From NCBI RefSeq assembly GCF_003852535.1, contig NZ_QAJP01000004.1:792719-856718 (forward strand): a stretch of 64,000 bases of DNA, read 5' to 3'. Shown in pieces: positions 1-9,989 of the stretch; within the stretch, counting starts at the first letter, position 1; each line of letters starts with the position of its first letter. Source of the stretch: Herminiimonas sp. KBW02. Lineage in GTDB: Bacteria; Pseudomonadota; Gammaproteobacteria; Burkholderiales; Burkholderiaceae_D. The translations under genes and the position numbers were made by a program. The notes beneath the pieces were generated by a model. That model did no database searches. It saw only the letters and a program-made list of their open reading frames with translations, and was not told the origin of the DNA.

Positions 1-926
1 TGCGCGGTAATGAGCTGGTTACTTCCGTCAATGGTGAGCCAGTACAGATCTGGAACGACTTGCGCTGGCAAATGGTGCAGTCCGTCATCAATAAGCAGCC
101 AGTGCGGCTGGAAGTCGAAAGCCCTGTGGCCGGTGCGCCGGATGCAAAGCATATCCAGACCATTACGCTGCCGGTCGACAGCATTTCTCCGAATGAACTT
201 GAGGGCGACTTTCTTGGCAAGCTCGGGATAGACCTCGCGCGTCCGCCTGCTGTCCTGGGGCAGGTGGTGCCTGACGGGCCGGCCATGAAGGCGGGCCTGC
301 AGCAGGGTGACCGCGTGCTGCGCGTGAATGGCGCACCTATCACCGACGGTTTGTCGCTGGTAGAGCTGGTACGGGCGTCGCCGGGGAAAAATCTTGAAGT
401 CGATGTGCTGCGCAATGGCCAGCCTGTGAGCTTGCGTGTAGTGCCGGACGAGGTAAATGCCGATGGCCAGACTTTCGGCCGTATCAAGGTCGAAGTGCCG
501 ATGGCACCGGATATGGTGGTCGCGCATCACTCGCTGTTCGGGGCTTTGCTGAAGGGCGTGCAAAAAACCTGGGATACCAGTGTTTTGACGATCAAAATGG
601 TCGGCAAAATGATCATCGGTGAGGTCTCCTGGAAAAACGTGACCGGACCGATTACGATCGCCGATTATGCTGGTCAAACTGCCCGTATCGGCTGGATCAG
701 TTATCTGAGCTTTATTGCCTTCGTCAGCATCAGTCTGGGAGTGATGAATCTGCTACCTATCCCAGTGTTGGATGGGGGGCTTTTGCTGTATTATGCTGTG
801 GAAGTTTTAACAGGTCGTCCGGTCTCCGAACGCTTTGGTGCAATCGCCCAGCGCGCAGGTATAGGGATATTAATGACCTTGATGCTGGTAGCAGTCTTTA
901 ATGATATCAATCGCCTGATCTCCTAG
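1..926 (+). CDS. rseP: RseP, site-2 zinc metalloprotease (C-terminal part; 5' end outside window)
   Basis: Intramembrane protease that, in the known family, cleaves anti-sigma factor RseA in the envelope stress response and also clears signal peptides. The gene is open from the window edge (codons start at base 3), so the N-terminal HExxH site is not visible; about 307 codons remain. Visible are the end of PDZ1 (around NELVTSVNGEPVQIW), a complete PDZ2 (PAVLGQVVPDGPAMKAGLQQGDRVLRVNG region split over residues 75-115 of the visible part), and the C-terminal membrane part with the conserved GVMNLLPIPVLDGG motif whose Asp is the third zinc ligand. It lies 56 bp before bamA, the usual order in proteobacteria. 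The assignment is firm although the gene is cut by the window. Confidence 0.96.
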   Translation, partial: RGNELVTSVNGEPVQIWNDLRWQMVQSVINKQPVRLEVESPVAGAPDAKHIQTITLPVDSISPNELEGDFLGKLGIDLARPPAVLGQVVPDGPAMKAGLQQGDRVLRVNGAPITDGLSLVELVRASPGKNLEVDVLRNGQPVSLRVVPDEVNADGQTFGRIKVEVPMAPDMVVAHHSLFGALLKGVQKTWDTSVLTIKMVGKMIIGEVSWKNVTGPITIADYAGQTARIGWISYLSFIAFVSISLGVMNLLPIPVLDGGLLLYYAVEVLTGRPVSERFGAIAQRAGIGILMTLMLVAVFNDINRLIS

Positions 927-941
927 GGATGCAAGCCTTTT

Positions 942-957
942 TCAGACCAAGGTCTGA
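942..957. repeat. Short perfect inverted repeat between rseP and bamA
   Basis: TCAGACC and GGTCTGA face each other with a 2-base AA spacer. The loop is too short for a good RNA hairpin and no T-run follows, so it is not a terminator. It could be a protein-binding dyad in front of bamA; this is inference. Confidence 0.35.
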
Positions 958-982
958 CTAGTACAACCATTTACGATAGCCA

Positions 983-3379
983 ATGAAATTATATTCAGAG
1001 CTTTACTCCTTGCCGGTATTTCCCCGTCGTCTTATCGCTATTGCTGCCTTCGCGTTGTGCTCAGGCTATGTGCATGCGGCTGATCCGTTTACGGTCAAAG
1101 ACATTCGGGTCGAAGGTATTCAGCGTACCGAAGCCGGTACCGTTTTCAGCTACCTGCCGGTACGCGTAGGCGAAACATTCACCGATGACAAAGGCGCTGC
1201 AGCGATTAAAGCGCTGTATGCAACCGGTTTCTTCAAGGATGTACGGATAGAAGTTGAAGGCGATGTGCTGGTGGTGTTTGTGGAAGAACGCCCGGCGATT
1301 GCCAGCGTCGAGTTCACCGGTACCAAGGAATTTGAAAAAGACCAGTTGATCAAGGCGCTTAAAGAAATCGGCGTAGGCGAATCGCGTATTTATGACAAGG
1401 CGCTGGTTGATCGCGCTGAGCAGGAATTGAAGCGTCAGTATCTGTCACGCGGCCTGTACGGCGTACAGATCACGACGACCGTGACGCCGCTTGAGCGTAA
1501 TCGTGTATCGGTTACCTTTGCCGTGGATGAAGGCGACGTTGCCCGCATCAAGAATATCAATATCATCGGCAACAAGGCGTTCAGCGAAAAAGAACTGATC
1601 AGTTTGCTCGCCTTGCGTACGCCGGGCTGGTTCACCTGGTACTCGAAAGCTGATCAGTATTCGAAACAAAAACTGGCTGGCGATATCGAATCGCTGAAGT
1701 CTTTTTATCTGAACCGCGGTTATATCGAGATGCAGATCGAATCGACGCAAGTCTCGATCACGCCGGACAAGAAAGATATCTTCATCACCATCAATATCAA
1801 GGAAGGCGAGAAGTTCAACGTTTCCGACGTCAAGCTGGAAGGCGAGATGCTGGGACGCGAAGCCGAGTTGAATTCATTGGTGCAATTGAAAAAAGGCGAT
1901 GTCTTCTCCGGTGAGAAACTGACCGCCAGCACCAAGAACATTTCCGATCGTCTGGGTAACTTCGGTTATGCGTTTGCGAACGTGAATGCAAATCCGCAAA
2001 TTGACCGCGAGAAGAAGGAAGTTGCCTTCACCATCATGATCGATCCGGGCAAACGCGTTTACGTGCGTAACATCAACATCGGCGGCAATACCAAAACGCG
2101 CGATGAAGTGATCCGTCGCGAAATGCGCCAGTTTGAAAACTCGTGGTACGACGCTGAAAAAATCAAATTGTCGCGTGACCGTATTGACCGTCTTGATTAC
2201 TTCAACGACGTGACAGTGGAAACACCGGACGTTGCAGGCAAGACAGATCAGGTAGACGTCAATATCGGCGTTACCGAAAAACCAACCGGTAACATCATGC
2301 TGGGTGCGGGTTTCTCCAGCGCGGATAAATTGTCCCTGAGCGGTGGTGTGAACCAGGCAAATGCCTTCGGTAGCGGTAATACCGTCGGTGTTAACGTCAA
2401 TACCAGCCGTCTGAACCGTACCATTGCGCTGTCCAGCACCAATCCATACTTTACGGATGATGGTATCAGCCGCAGCTACGAGGTATTCCTGCGTACCACG
2501 CGCCCACCTACCATCAACACGGGTGAATACCGCATCCGTACCACCGGTGCGAACATCAAGTTCGGTGTGCCATTTACCGAGTTTGATACGGTGTTCTTCG
2601 GTGTCGGTGTGGAACGTACCGAAGTGCAGACCTACACAAATGTCACGAACTTTAATGACAGTCCGGAAGTCTATAAGCGGTATGTTGATAGTATCAACAA
2701 CGTACAGAATGATGCGTCGAACCCGAATAGTGCTTTCTCGCAAGGTATTCATAACGCTTCGACCACCGGTTTGCCTTTGACCGCTGCATGGCAGCGCGAT
2801 AATCGCGATAGTGCCTTGGTACCTACCCGCGGTCGTTATCAACGTGCCAACTTTGAGTTTTCGCCTGCCGGTGATGCGAATTACTATCGTGCAACTTACC
2901 AGCACCAGTATTTCAAACCATTGTTTACGAATGTCACACTGGCTTTGAACGGCGAGGTTAACTACGGTAAAGGTCTGGGCGGTAAAAACTACCCGATTTT
3001 CAAAAACTTCTACGGTGGTGGTATCGGTTCGGTTCGTGGCTATGAAAGTTCGTCGCTGGGGCCTAAGGCAGGTAACGGCGATCCGCTGGGTGGTTCGGCG
3101 CGTATTATCATGAATGCGGAATTGCAATTGCCATTCCCGGGTTCAGGCATAGATCGCAGCTTGCGCTGGTTTACCTTCTTCGATGCGGGTAACGTTTATG
3201 CTGACGGATTTGGCGGCGGCGGCCTGAAAACTTCGGTGGGTCTGGGTCTGAGCTGGGTCTCGCCTATCGGTCCGCTCAAGTTGAGCTTCGGTAAGGCCCT
3301 GAATGCGACGACTTCCGGCACAGTGCAGGAAAAAGATCGTACGCAAGCGTTCCAATTCCAGTTGGGTACAGGTTTCTGA
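983..3379 (+). CDS. bamA: BamA, outer-membrane beta-barrel assembly factor
   Basis: Central component of the BAM complex, which folds and inserts beta-barrel proteins into the outer membrane. At 798 aa it has the usual family length. A signal peptide ends near residue 32 (GYVHA, mature start ADPFTVKDIRVEG). Five POTRA domains occupy about residues 33-430, followed by the Omp85 barrel. The barrel shows the conserved VRGYESSSLGP motif of loop 6 and ends in the C-terminal aromatic signature (FQFQLGTGF). It sits between rseP and skp, as in most proteobacteria, and starts the outer-membrane/lipid A gene cluster. Confidence 0.98.
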   Translation: MKLYSELYSLPVFPRRLIAIAAFALCSGYVHAADPFTVKDIRVEGIQRTEAGTVFSYLPVRVGETFTDDKGAAAIKALYATGFFKDVRIEVEGDVLVVFVEERPAIASVEFTGTKEFEKDQLIKALKEIGVGESRIYDKALVDRAEQELKRQYLSRGLYGVQITTTVTPLERNRVSVTFAVDEGDVARIKNINIIGNKAFSEKELISLLALRTPGWFTWYSKADQYSKQKLAGDIESLKSFYLNRGYIEMQIESTQVSITPDKKDIFITINIKEGEKFNVSDVKLEGEMLGREAELNSLVQLKKGDVFSGEKLTASTKNISDRLGNFGYAFANVNANPQIDREKKEVAFTIMIDPGKRVYVRNINIGGNTKTRDEVIRREMRQFENSWYDAEKIKLSRDRIDRLDYFNDVTVETPDVAGKTDQVDVNIGVTEKPTGNIMLGAGFSSADKLSLSGGVNQANAFGSGNTVGVNVNTSRLNRTIALSSTNPYFTDDGISRSYEVFLRTTRPPTINTGEYRIRTTGANIKFGVPFTEFDTVFFGVGVERTEVQTYTNVTNFNDSPEVYKRYVDSINNVQNDASNPNSAFSQGIHNASTTGLPLTAAWQRDNRDSALVPTRGRYQRANFEFSPAGDANYYRATYQHQYFKPLFTNVTLALNGEVNYGKGLGGKNYPIFKNFYGGGIGSVRGYESSSLGPKAGNGDPLGGSARIIMNAELQLPFPGSGIDRSLRWFTFFDAGNVYADGFGGGGLKTSVGLGLSWVSPIGPLKLSFGKALNATTSGTVQEKDRTQAFQFQLGTGF

Positions 3380-3434
3380 TCGCTTGAGGCATAATAGGCG
3401 GTCGGTATTGAAATTTGAAACACGGAGAATTATT

Positions 3435-3953
3435 TTGAAGTCCTTCATTAAATCGTCAGTAGTCTCCAAAGGCGTGGCAGTTATTGCTGCGGGTTTGTGT
3501 TTTGTTTCCGTTGCGCAAGCGCAGGAAACACGCATTGGTTTCATCAGCACTGAGCGTGTATTCCGCGAAGCGGCGCCGTACAAGGCGGCACAAGTCAAGC
3601 TGGAGCAAGAGTTTGCCAAGCGTCAGAAAGAATTGCAGGACCTGGCCAATCGCCTGAAAAACCTGGCAGACAAGTTCGACAAGGATGCGCCGGTATTGTC
3701 TGATTCGGAACGTACCAAGCGTCAACGCGAACTGGCAGATGTGGATAAAGAGTTCCAGCGTAATCAACGTGAATTTAAGGAAGACTTGAACCAGCGTCGT
3801 AACGAGGAAACTGCTAGCGCGATCGAACGTACCAATAAAGTGATCAAGCAAATCGCAGAAGCAGACAAATACGATATCGTGTTGCAGGAAGCGGCCTATG
3901 TAAGTCCGCGTATCGACATCACCGATAAAGTCATCAAAGCGCTGGGCAAATAA
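3435..3953 (+). CDS. skp: Skp/OmpH periplasmic chaperone
   Basis: Periplasmic holdase that escorts unfolded outer-membrane proteins to BAM. I chose the TTG at 3435 because it gives a normal signal peptide (KSFIKSSVVSKGVAVIAAG, cleavage after VSVAQA) and has a ribosome binding site, CGGAGAA, at the right distance; upstream in-frame starts would add a charged leader overlapping bamA. The 172-aa product begins its mature part with QETRIGFISTERVFREAAPY, typical of OmpH/Skp. The middle is highly charged and helical (KRQKELQDLANRLKNLADKF), matching the tentacle-like coiled coils of the trimer. Co-transcription with bamA and lpxD is likely. Confidence 0.95.
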   Translation: MKSFIKSSVVSKGVAVIAAGLCFVSVAQAQETRIGFISTERVFREAAPYKAAQVKLEQEFAKRQKELQDLANRLKNLADKFDKDAPVLSDSERTKRQRELADVDKEFQRNQREFKEDLNQRRNEETASAIERTNKVIKQIAEADKYDIVLQEAAYVSPRIDITDKVIKALGK

Positions 3954-3968
3954 AATAAAAAGGCAACG

Positions 3969-5021
3969 ATGAGCACTCGGCTGGGAGAATTAGTCGAACG
4001 CTTGGGGGGCCGGTTGATAGGCGACGCCGACATCGCAGTTGTCGGTATCGCACCGTTAAACGATGCTGACGCATCGCACATCACGTTTCTTTCCAATCCC
4101 AAGTTCAGAGGGCAGGCCGCGCAAACACACGCGGCCGCTTTAATTTTGTCTGCTGCAGACGACGAGATCGTTGCGGCCGACTATAAGGGTGCGCGCATCG
4201 TCACGGCGAACCCTTACGCTTACTTTGCGCGTGCCGCACAGTTTTTTGCCGCCTTGCATGCGCATATTCCCCCGGCTGGCATACATCCGAGCGCCAGTGT
4301 AGATCCGGGTGCGCAAGTGGCCGCCAGTGCTTCCATCGGCCCGTTTGTCACGGTAGAGGCAGGTGCAGTCATTGAAGACGGTTGCGTGGTCGATGCCGGC
4401 TGTTTTATCGGCCGTGATGCTCACCTCGGTGCAAACACCCATTTTTATCCACGTGTCAGCTTCCTGGCTGGTTGCCGGATCGGGGCGCGCGGCATTATCC
4501 ATTCCGGCGCGGTGATAGGCGCAGATGGCTTCGGTTTTGCCAATGAGGGCGGGGTCTATATCAAGATTCCGCAGACCGGCGCGGTCAGGATAGGCGACGA
4601 TGTGGAAATCGGCGCCAATACCTCGATAGACCGTGGCGCGCTTGCAGATACCGTGATCGAAGATGGCGTCAAGCTGGATAACCAGATCCAGATCGGTCAC
4701 AACTGCCATATCGGCGCGCATACGGCCATGGCTGGCTGCGTCGGAGTAGCAGGTAGCGCCATCATCGGCAAATACTGTACTTTTGGCGGGGCCGCGATGG
4801 TGCTGGGACATCTGACCATCGTCGATCACGTGCATATTTCATCGGGCAGCATGGTGTCACGCTCGATACGGGAGCCGGGGCAGTACACGGGGTTTTATCC
4901 ACTGGCCAAAAATGCCGAGTGGGAAAAATCAGCGGTCATTGTGCGCAATTTGGCGACGATGCGTGAGAAAATCCGCGAATTAGAAAAAACTATTAAAACG
5001 CTAGACGACAAATCAGAATGA
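3969..5021 (+). CDS. lpxD: LpxD, UDP-3-O-(3-hydroxyacyl)glucosamine N-acyltransferase
   Basis: Third step of lipid A synthesis: transfers a 3-hydroxyacyl chain from ACP to the 2-amino group of UDP-3-O-acylglucosamine in the cytoplasm. The 350-aa protein has the N-terminal uridine-binding domain (residues 1-100, with [17 protein letters not shown]), then a left-handed parallel beta helix of hexapeptide repeats (about 105-310), including the catalytic-His region [17 protein letters not shown], and a C-terminal helix ([15 protein letters not shown]). It starts 15 bp after skp and its stop overlaps the fabZ start (ATGA), indicating translational coupling. Confidence 0.98.
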   Translation: MSTRLGELVERLGGRLIGDADIAVVGIAPLNDADASHITFLSNPKFRGQAAQTHAAALILSAADDEIVAADYKGARIVTANPYAYFARAAQFFAALHAHIPPAGIHPSASVDPGAQVAASASIGPFVTVEAGAVIEDGCVVDAGCFIGRDAHLGANTHFYPRVSFLAGCRIGARGIIHSGAVIGADGFGFANEGGVYIKIPQTGAVRIGDDVEIGANTSIDRGALADTVIEDGVKLDNQIQIGHNCHIGAHTAMAGCVGVAGSAIIGKYCTFGGAAMVLGHLTIVDHVHISSGSMVSRSIREPGQYTGFYPLAKNAEWEKSAVIVRNLATMREKIRELEKTIKTLDDKSE

Positions 5022-5503
5022 ATAACACAGAAATGAAAACACTCGACATCAATCAGATCAAGCAATACCTGCCGCACCGCTATCCTTTGCTGCTGGTTGA
5101 TCGCGTGTTGAACTGGGAGTCGGGCAAGTCGATCACCGCGATCAAGAATGTCACCGTGAATGAAGAGTTCTTCAACGGCCACTTCCCGCACAAACCGGTC
5201 ATGCCGGGTGTCCTGATGATAGAAGCGCTGGCGCAAACCGCTGCCTTGCTGTCTTTCCTGACCATGGGTCAAAAGCCGGATGACAATAGCGTGGTTTATT
5301 TCATCGGTATCGACGGTGCGCGCTTCAAGCGTCCGGTGGAACCAGGCGACCAGCTGAAAATGGAAGTTGAAATTTTGCGTAATGCGCGTGGTATCTGGAA
5401 GTACAAGGCAACCGGTTCGGTCGACGGCCAACTGGCACTGGAAGCCGAACTGATGTGCACCATGCGTACGATTAACGAGGCGAGCCCGGCTGCGGGGCAG
5501 TAA
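5018..5503 (+). CDS. fabZ: FabZ, 3-hydroxyacyl-ACP dehydratase
   Basis: Dehydrates 3-hydroxyacyl-ACP in fatty acid synthesis and competes with LpxA/LpxD for the same substrate, which explains its place in the lipid A operon. The 161-aa hotdog-fold protein shows the family signature [13 protein letters not shown] near residue 25 and the active-site region [21 protein letters not shown], with catalytic His and the following Glu of the second subunit. A second ATG at 5033 is a possible alternative start. Overlaps lpxD by ATGA and lpxA by TAATG. Confidence 0.98.
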   Translation: MNNTEMKTLDINQIKQYLPHRYPLLLVDRVLNWESGKSITAIKNVTVNEEFFNGHFPHKPVMPGVLMIEALAQTAALLSFLTMGQKPDDNSVVYFIGIDGARFKRPVEPGDQLKMEVEILRNARGIWKYKATGSVDGQLALEAELMCTMRTINEASPAAGQ

Positions 5504-6291
5504 TGTCATTGATCCATCCAAGCGCGATTGTTGATCCCAAGGCACAACTTGATCCTACAGTTGAGGTCGGTGCGTATACGGTCATAGGCCCTGATGTCGT
5601 TATCGGCGCCGGCAGCAAGATCGGTCCGCATGTCGTGATCGAAGGGCACACCACCATAGGCATGGAAAATACAATTTTCCAGTTCGCGTCCATCGGTGCC
5701 GCACCGCAGGACAAGAAATACGCTGGTGAGCCTACGCTGCTGACGATCGGTGACCGCAACACCATCCGTGAGTTTGTCACCATCAATCTGGGCACCACGC
5801 AGGACGTGGGTATTACTCGTCTGGGCAGTGACAACTGGATCATGGCTTATGTGCACATCGCGCATGATTGCCAGCTCGGCGATAACATCATCCTGGCCAA
5901 CAACGCGACCCTGGCTGGCCATGTACACCTGGAAGACTGGGTGTTCCTCGGTGGCTTTACTTCGGTGCATCAATTCTGTCGTATAGGTGCGCACGCGATG
6001 ACTGCGTTTACGGCTGCTGTCAGCCAGGACGTTCCGCCATTCGTCACGGCCGCCGGTAATCGTGCGGTACCAGCGGGTATCAATAGCGAAGGCCTGAAGC
6101 GCCGTGGTTTCAGCAGTGAACAAATCATGGCCATCAAGCGCGGCTACAAGACTATCTACCGTTCCGGCTTGCCGCTGGACGACGCCAAGCAAGCCTTGCA
6201 GGCGGAAGAAGCCAAATCGCCGGACGCCGCACCTTATCTGCGTCAGTTACGCGAATTCATAGAAGCATCTCCCCGTGGCATCATCCGTTAA
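5503..6291 (+). CDS. lpxA: LpxA, UDP-N-acetylglucosamine acyltransferase
   Basis: First step of lipid A synthesis: moves a 3-hydroxyacyl group from ACP to UDP-GlcNAc. The 262-aa protein opens with [20 protein letters not shown] and continues as a hexapeptide-repeat beta helix, with the catalytic histidine in [13 protein letters not shown] (about residue 122) and the [23 protein letters not shown] segment typical of LpxA. The C-terminal helical domain ([20 protein letters not shown]) is complete. Its start overlaps the fabZ stop by one base and its end overlaps lpxB by 17 bp. Confidence 0.98.
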   Translation: MSLIHPSAIVDPKAQLDPTVEVGAYTVIGPDVVIGAGSKIGPHVVIEGHTTIGMENTIFQFASIGAAPQDKKYAGEPTLLTIGDRNTIREFVTINLGTTQDVGITRLGSDNWIMAYVHIAHDCQLGDNIILANNATLAGHVHLEDWVFLGGFTSVHQFCRIGAHAMTAFTAAVSQDVPPFVTAAGNRAVPAGINSEGLKRRGFSSEQIMAIKRGYKTIYRSGLPLDDAKQALQAEEAKSPDAAPYLRQLREFIEASPRGIIR

Positions 6292-7471
6292 CAACACCGG
6301 AAGCGTCGCCGGAAGTACGGCCATTGCCATGGTCGCTGGTGAAACCTCCGGTGATTTGTTGGCAGGTCGTTTGTTATCCGGTTTGCGTCCGCACATGCCG
6401 GATGCCTATATGCACGGTATCGGTGGTCCGCACATGGCGCAGCATGGCTTTGTCAGCGACTTTCCGATGGAGAAGCTGTCGGTGCGTGGTCTGTTCGAAG
6501 TCCTCGCGCATTACCGTGAAATCAAGGGCATACAAATCGCCCTGCGCGATCAGTTGCTGGCCGAAAAACCCGCCGTATTCATAGGCGTGGACGCACCGGA
6601 TTTCAATCTGGGGCTGGAAACACAACTCAAGAGCGCCGGCATTCCGACCATGCATTTCATTGGCCCGTCGATCTGGGCCTGGCGCGGTGGTCGCATCAAG
6701 AAAATCGCACGCGCTGCTTCGCATATGCTGGTGATCTTCCCGTTTGAAGAAGAAATCTATCGCAAGGCGGGCATACCCGCGACTTACGTTGGCCATCCGC
6801 TGGCGCAAGTGATACCGATGGAACCGGACCAGGCAGGTGCGCGTACTATGCTGGACTTGCCCGCAACCGCTCCGGTTGTCGCTATCCTGCCTGGCAGCCG
6901 GATGTCCGAATTAAAGTACAACGCAGTGGCTTTTGTTGCTGCTGCCAAGATACTGTTACAACGTGACCCGAATCTGCGCATCGTGGCGCCGATGGCGGGT
7001 GCGGCGCAACGTCGTTATTTTGAAGAGTTGATCGCACAAGCTGGTTTGCAGGACGTGCCTGTGCAAATACTGGACGGGCAATCGCATCGCGCACTGGCTG
7101 CCGCCGATGCAGTATTGGTTGCGTCCGGTACGGCTTCACTCGAAGTCGCGCTGTTCAAACGACCGATGGTGATCGCGTACAAGATGATGAGCGCTTCATG
7201 GCATATCTTGCGCCATATGGCTTATCAGCCGTGGATAGGTTTGCCGAATATCCTGGCGCAGGAGTTCCTGGTGCCGGAATTGTTGCAGGATGCGGCAACG
7301 CCGCAAGCACTGGCAGACGCGCTGTGGCCGCAGTTGCAGGACAGCGCATTGCGTGAACGCCTGCAGCGTCGCTTTACCGAAATGCACCACAGCTTGTTAC
7401 GCGATACGGCAGGCGAGAGCGCCCGTGCAGTCATCGAATTGATAGAGCAATCACGTAGTGGCAGCGTTTAA
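6275..7471 (+). CDS. lpxB: LpxB, lipid A disaccharide synthase
   Basis: Peripheral membrane GT19 glycosyltransferase that joins UDP-2,3-diacylglucosamine and lipid X to form the lipid A disaccharide. The 398-aa protein has the N-terminal motif [16 protein letters not shown], the [12 protein letters not shown] motif near residue 105, [20 protein letters not shown], and the C-terminal nucleotide-binding part with [12 protein letters not shown] and [22 protein letters not shown]. The ATG at 6275 lies inside the lpxA end, giving translational coupling. Confidence 0.98.
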   Translation: MASSVNNTGSVAGSTAIAMVAGETSGDLLAGRLLSGLRPHMPDAYMHGIGGPHMAQHGFVSDFPMEKLSVRGLFEVLAHYREIKGIQIALRDQLLAEKPAVFIGVDAPDFNLGLETQLKSAGIPTMHFIGPSIWAWRGGRIKKIARAASHMLVIFPFEEEIYRKAGIPATYVGHPLAQVIPMEPDQAGARTMLDLPATAPVVAILPGSRMSELKYNAVAFVAAAKILLQRDPNLRIVAPMAGAAQRRYFEELIAQAGLQDVPVQILDGQSHRALAAADAVLVASGTASLEVALFKRPMVIAYKMMSASWHILRHMAYQPWIGLPNILAQEFLVPELLQDAATPQALADALWPQLQDSALRERLQRRFTEMHHSLLRDTAGESARAVIELIEQSRSGSV

Positions 7472-7509
7472 CACTAACGCAAACCAACGCAGTACAAGAA
7501 AGCATCTCC

Positions 7510-8136
7510 GTGAAAAAAGAAGACCCGAATCTCTCATTGTTCAGCTTCATGGACGAGGACATCATTTGCGGTGTGGATGAGGCCGGTCGCGGCCCGCTCG
7601 CCGGACCTGTATTTGCTGCTGCTGTCATTCTTGATCCGCAACGGCCGATAGACGGTTTGCGCGATTCCAAAAAACTGACAGAAGCAAAGCGCGATGCACT
7701 GGCAGTCGATATAAAACAATATGCGTTATCCTGGTCGATTGCACAGTGCTCGGAAGAAGAAATCGACAGTCTGAACATCCTGCAGGCGACCATGCTGGCC
7801 ATGCGTCGTGCGATCGAAGGATTGCATGTTGTGCCGACGCTGGCGCTGATCGACGGTAATCGCTGCCCGGTGACGAACGTGCGCTCTGAAGCCATTATCA
7901 AGGGCGACGATAAGGTTGCGGCCATTTCCGCTGCCTCCATCCTGGCCAAGACGGCGCGGGATCATGCGCTGGGCATCTTGCATATCCAGTATCCGCATTA
8001 CGCTTTCGATCAGCACAAAGGCTATCCGACGGCCCTGCATCTGGAGCGTTTGCGCGAACATGGTGTGTCGCCGGTGCATCGCAAGTCGTACGCACCGGTG
8101 CGCGCCTTGCTTGGCGATGCTGCGGGCAAACGCTGA
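7510..8136 (+). CDS. rnhB: RNase HII
   Basis: Removes RNA from RNA/DNA hybrids and single misincorporated ribonucleotides. The 208-aa product shows the type II signature [20 protein letters not shown] (catalytic Asp-Glu), a conserved Asp in [10 protein letters not shown], and the [12 protein letters not shown] motif with HKGYPTALH near the C-terminus. The annotated start is GTG at 7510; ATG 7549 would still retain the catalytic core but lacks a visible ribosome binding site. It follows lpxB by 38 bp, the usual neighbour in this gene order. Confidence 0.96.
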   Translation: MKKEDPNLSLFSFMDEDIICGVDEAGRGPLAGPVFAAAVILDPQRPIDGLRDSKKLTEAKRDALAVDIKQYALSWSIAQCSEEEIDSLNILQATMLAMRRAIEGLHVVPTLALIDGNRCPVTNVRSEAIIKGDDKVAAISAASILAKTARDHALGILHIQYPHYAFDQHKGYPTALHLERLREHGVSPVHRKSYAPVRALLGDAAGKR

Positions 8137-8148
8137 GGTGAGATCAAC

Positions 8149-8946
8149 ATGACGATGAAAACCATTTCCTCACGCGACAACCCGCTCTACAAAGAGTTAA
8201 AGCATCTGGCCGCCAGTTCACAGGCGCGTCGCAAGGCAGGGCGTACGCTGCTGGACGGTGTACATCTGTGTGAAGCATATCTGGAAAAAATTGGTTTGCC
8301 GCCTTTGTGCATAGTCGGTGAAACGGCTTTGCTGAATGAAGAAGTGAGTGTGATCGTCCAGCAGTGCAGTGACAGTCATACGCAGTGCATCATCTTGCCT
8401 GATGCCTTGTTCCTGGCCTTGAGCCAGGTTGAGCATGGTGTCGATTTATTGTTTGTGATCGATACGCCGGAATTGCAGCAAACACCGCGCCTGACGCAAT
8501 CGGCGGTGCTGCTCGACAGAGTGCAGGATCCGGGTAACTTCGGCTCTATCGTACGTAGTGCAGCGGCAGCTGGTATCAAACAGGTTTATTGCAGTGCCGG
8601 GACGACCTTTGCGTGGTCGCCGAAAGTACTGCGTGCCGGCATGGGCGCGCACTTTTTGCTGGAAATATTCGAAGGCGTTGATCTGTCTGATCTGCTCGGA
8701 CGCGCAGACATCCCGGTGATTGCAACCAGCTCGCATGCGGATAAACAGCTCTATGAAGTGGATTTGCGTCAGCCTGTCGCCTGGCTGTTCGGCCATGAAG
8801 GACAGGGCGTAGCTGAAGACTTGTTGGCGCGTGCTACGTATCGCGTTTCCATCCCGCATCTGGGGGCGATTGAATCACTGAATGTCGCGGCCAGCTCCGC
8901 TGTCTGTTTCTTCGAACAGGTACGGCAGCAAACCTTGATCAAGTAG
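8149..8946 (+). CDS. SpoU/TrmH-family RNA 2'-O-methyltransferase
   Basis: SAM-dependent methyltransferase of the trefoil-knot SPOUT class, likely acting on rRNA or tRNA ribose. The 265-aa protein has the N-terminal substrate-binding domain (SSRDNPLYKELKHLAASSQARRK region, residues 4-28) and the catalytic domain with the three SpoU motifs: LDRVQDPGNFGSIVRSAAAA, WLFGHEGQGV, and VSIPHLGAIESLNVAASSAV. The target nucleotide cannot be told from sequence. It starts 12 bp after rnhB and is probably the last gene of the cluster; it converges with ppsR with only 6 bp between. Confidence 0.93.
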   Translation: MTMKTISSRDNPLYKELKHLAASSQARRKAGRTLLDGVHLCEAYLEKIGLPPLCIVGETALLNEEVSVIVQQCSDSHTQCIILPDALFLALSQVEHGVDLLFVIDTPELQQTPRLTQSAVLLDRVQDPGNFGSIVRSAAAAGIKQVYCSAGTTFAWSPKVLRAGMGAHFLLEIFEGVDLSDLLGRADIPVIATSSHADKQLYEVDLRQPVAWLFGHEGQGVAEDLLARATYRVSIPHLGAIESLNVAASSAVCFFEQVRQQTLIK

Positions 8947-8952
8947 TCAACC

Positions 8953-9798
8953 TCAGTCGGATCGCTGGTCCGATTTGATTTCCTGCAGTATCGTCGCCGC
9001 AATTTCTTCAATTGATTTTGTGGTTGACGACATCCAGCGTATGCCTTCGCGGCGCATCATACGCTCCGCCTCATTGATCTCGTAACGGCAGTTTTGTAGT
9101 GCAGCATATTTGCTGCCGGGTAAGCGTTCATTACGAATTTCCGCGAGGCGGTCAGCCGCAATCGATAGTCCGAACATCTTATGCTTGTATTCTTGCAAGC
9201 CGCTTGGCAATTTGCCGCGTTCAAAATCGTCGGGAATCAAAGGATAGTTCGCCGCCTTGATGCCGTATTGCATCGCCAGAAACAGGCTGGTAGGCGTTTT
9301 TCCGGAGCGCGAGACGCCAACCAGGATGACGTCGGCAGCAGATAAATTCTTGTGCGACTGGCCGTCATCATGCGCCAGCGAAAAGTTAATTGCCTCGATC
9401 CGGTTCTTGTATTCCTCCGAATCGGTACTGGTATGGCTGCGGCCTATCGTGTGTGTCGATTTGACGCCCAGCTCCTGTTCCAGCGGCTCGACAAAAGTTT
9501 GAATTAAATCCATGTGCATCCCCTGGGATAGGCGCACAATGCTGGATAAATCGGATTTCACCAATGTAGAAAAAATGATAGGGCGCTGTCCGTCGGCAGC
9601 GAAAGTTTCATTGATTTTCCGCAATGCATCATAAGCCTTGTCCGGTGTGTCGATGAACGGCAAACGGACTTGTCTGAAGCGCATTTCAAACTGCGTTAGT
9701 ACCGAATGACCGAATGTTTCCGCTGTGATGCCCGTGCCATCGGAGACAAAGAACACAGTGCGTGTGCTGGCCGGATTGCGGTCGACAGGTGGGCTCAT
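8953..9798 (-). CDS. ppsR: PpsR, PEP synthase regulatory kinase/pyrophosphorylase (DUF299)
   Basis: Bifunctional regulator that inactivates PEP synthase by ADP-dependent phosphorylation of a threonine and reactivates it by phosphate-dependent dephosphorylation. The 281-aa protein opens with the typical [19 protein letters not shown] segment and carries the P-loop-like motif [20 protein letters not shown] at about residue 155. It is divergent from ppsA, its known partner, across a 191-bp intergenic region (9799-9989). Confidence is high from both motif and context. Confidence 0.96.
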   Translation of the reverse strand: MSPPVDRNPASTRTVFFVSDGTGITAETFGHSVLTQFEMRFRQVRLPFIDTPDKAYDALRKINETFAADGQRPIIFSTLVKSDLSSIVRLSQGMHMDLIQTFVEPLEQELGVKSTHTIGRSHTSTDSEEYKNRIEAINFSLAHDDGQSHKNLSAADVILVGVSRSGKTPTSLFLAMQYGIKAANYPLIPDDFERGKLPSGLQEYKHKMFGLSIAADRLAEIRNERLPGSKYAALQNCRYEINEAERMMRREGIRWMSSTTKSIEEIAATILQEIKSDQRSD

Positions 9799-9989
9799 GG
9801 AATAGTGTAAGGATGCTGTAAGTTAAAAAATGCTGCGCTGCAGTGCGAACTCGTAAGACTTTGGGTAAAATGTCGGCCAATTGCTCGAACATGTTACGGC
9901 CTTACTCGAAGAATAACAAAAACTGTTGCCTATCTGTCGCCTCATAAGGGCGTGCACGAAGATTTTTTTTCATCAAAGCAGAGGTTGTT
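9799..9989. promoter_or_regulatory. Divergent ppsR/ppsA intergenic region
   Basis: This 191-bp spacer must hold promoters for both genes. A TAAAAT hexamer at 9866-9871 is a possible -10 element for ppsA. I see no clear operator, riboswitch or hairpin with a T-run. Confidence 0.35.

Noticed and set aside
1874-3127. 417-codon minus-strand frame opposite bamA
   Set aside because: Antisense shadow; bamA motifs and length are clear.
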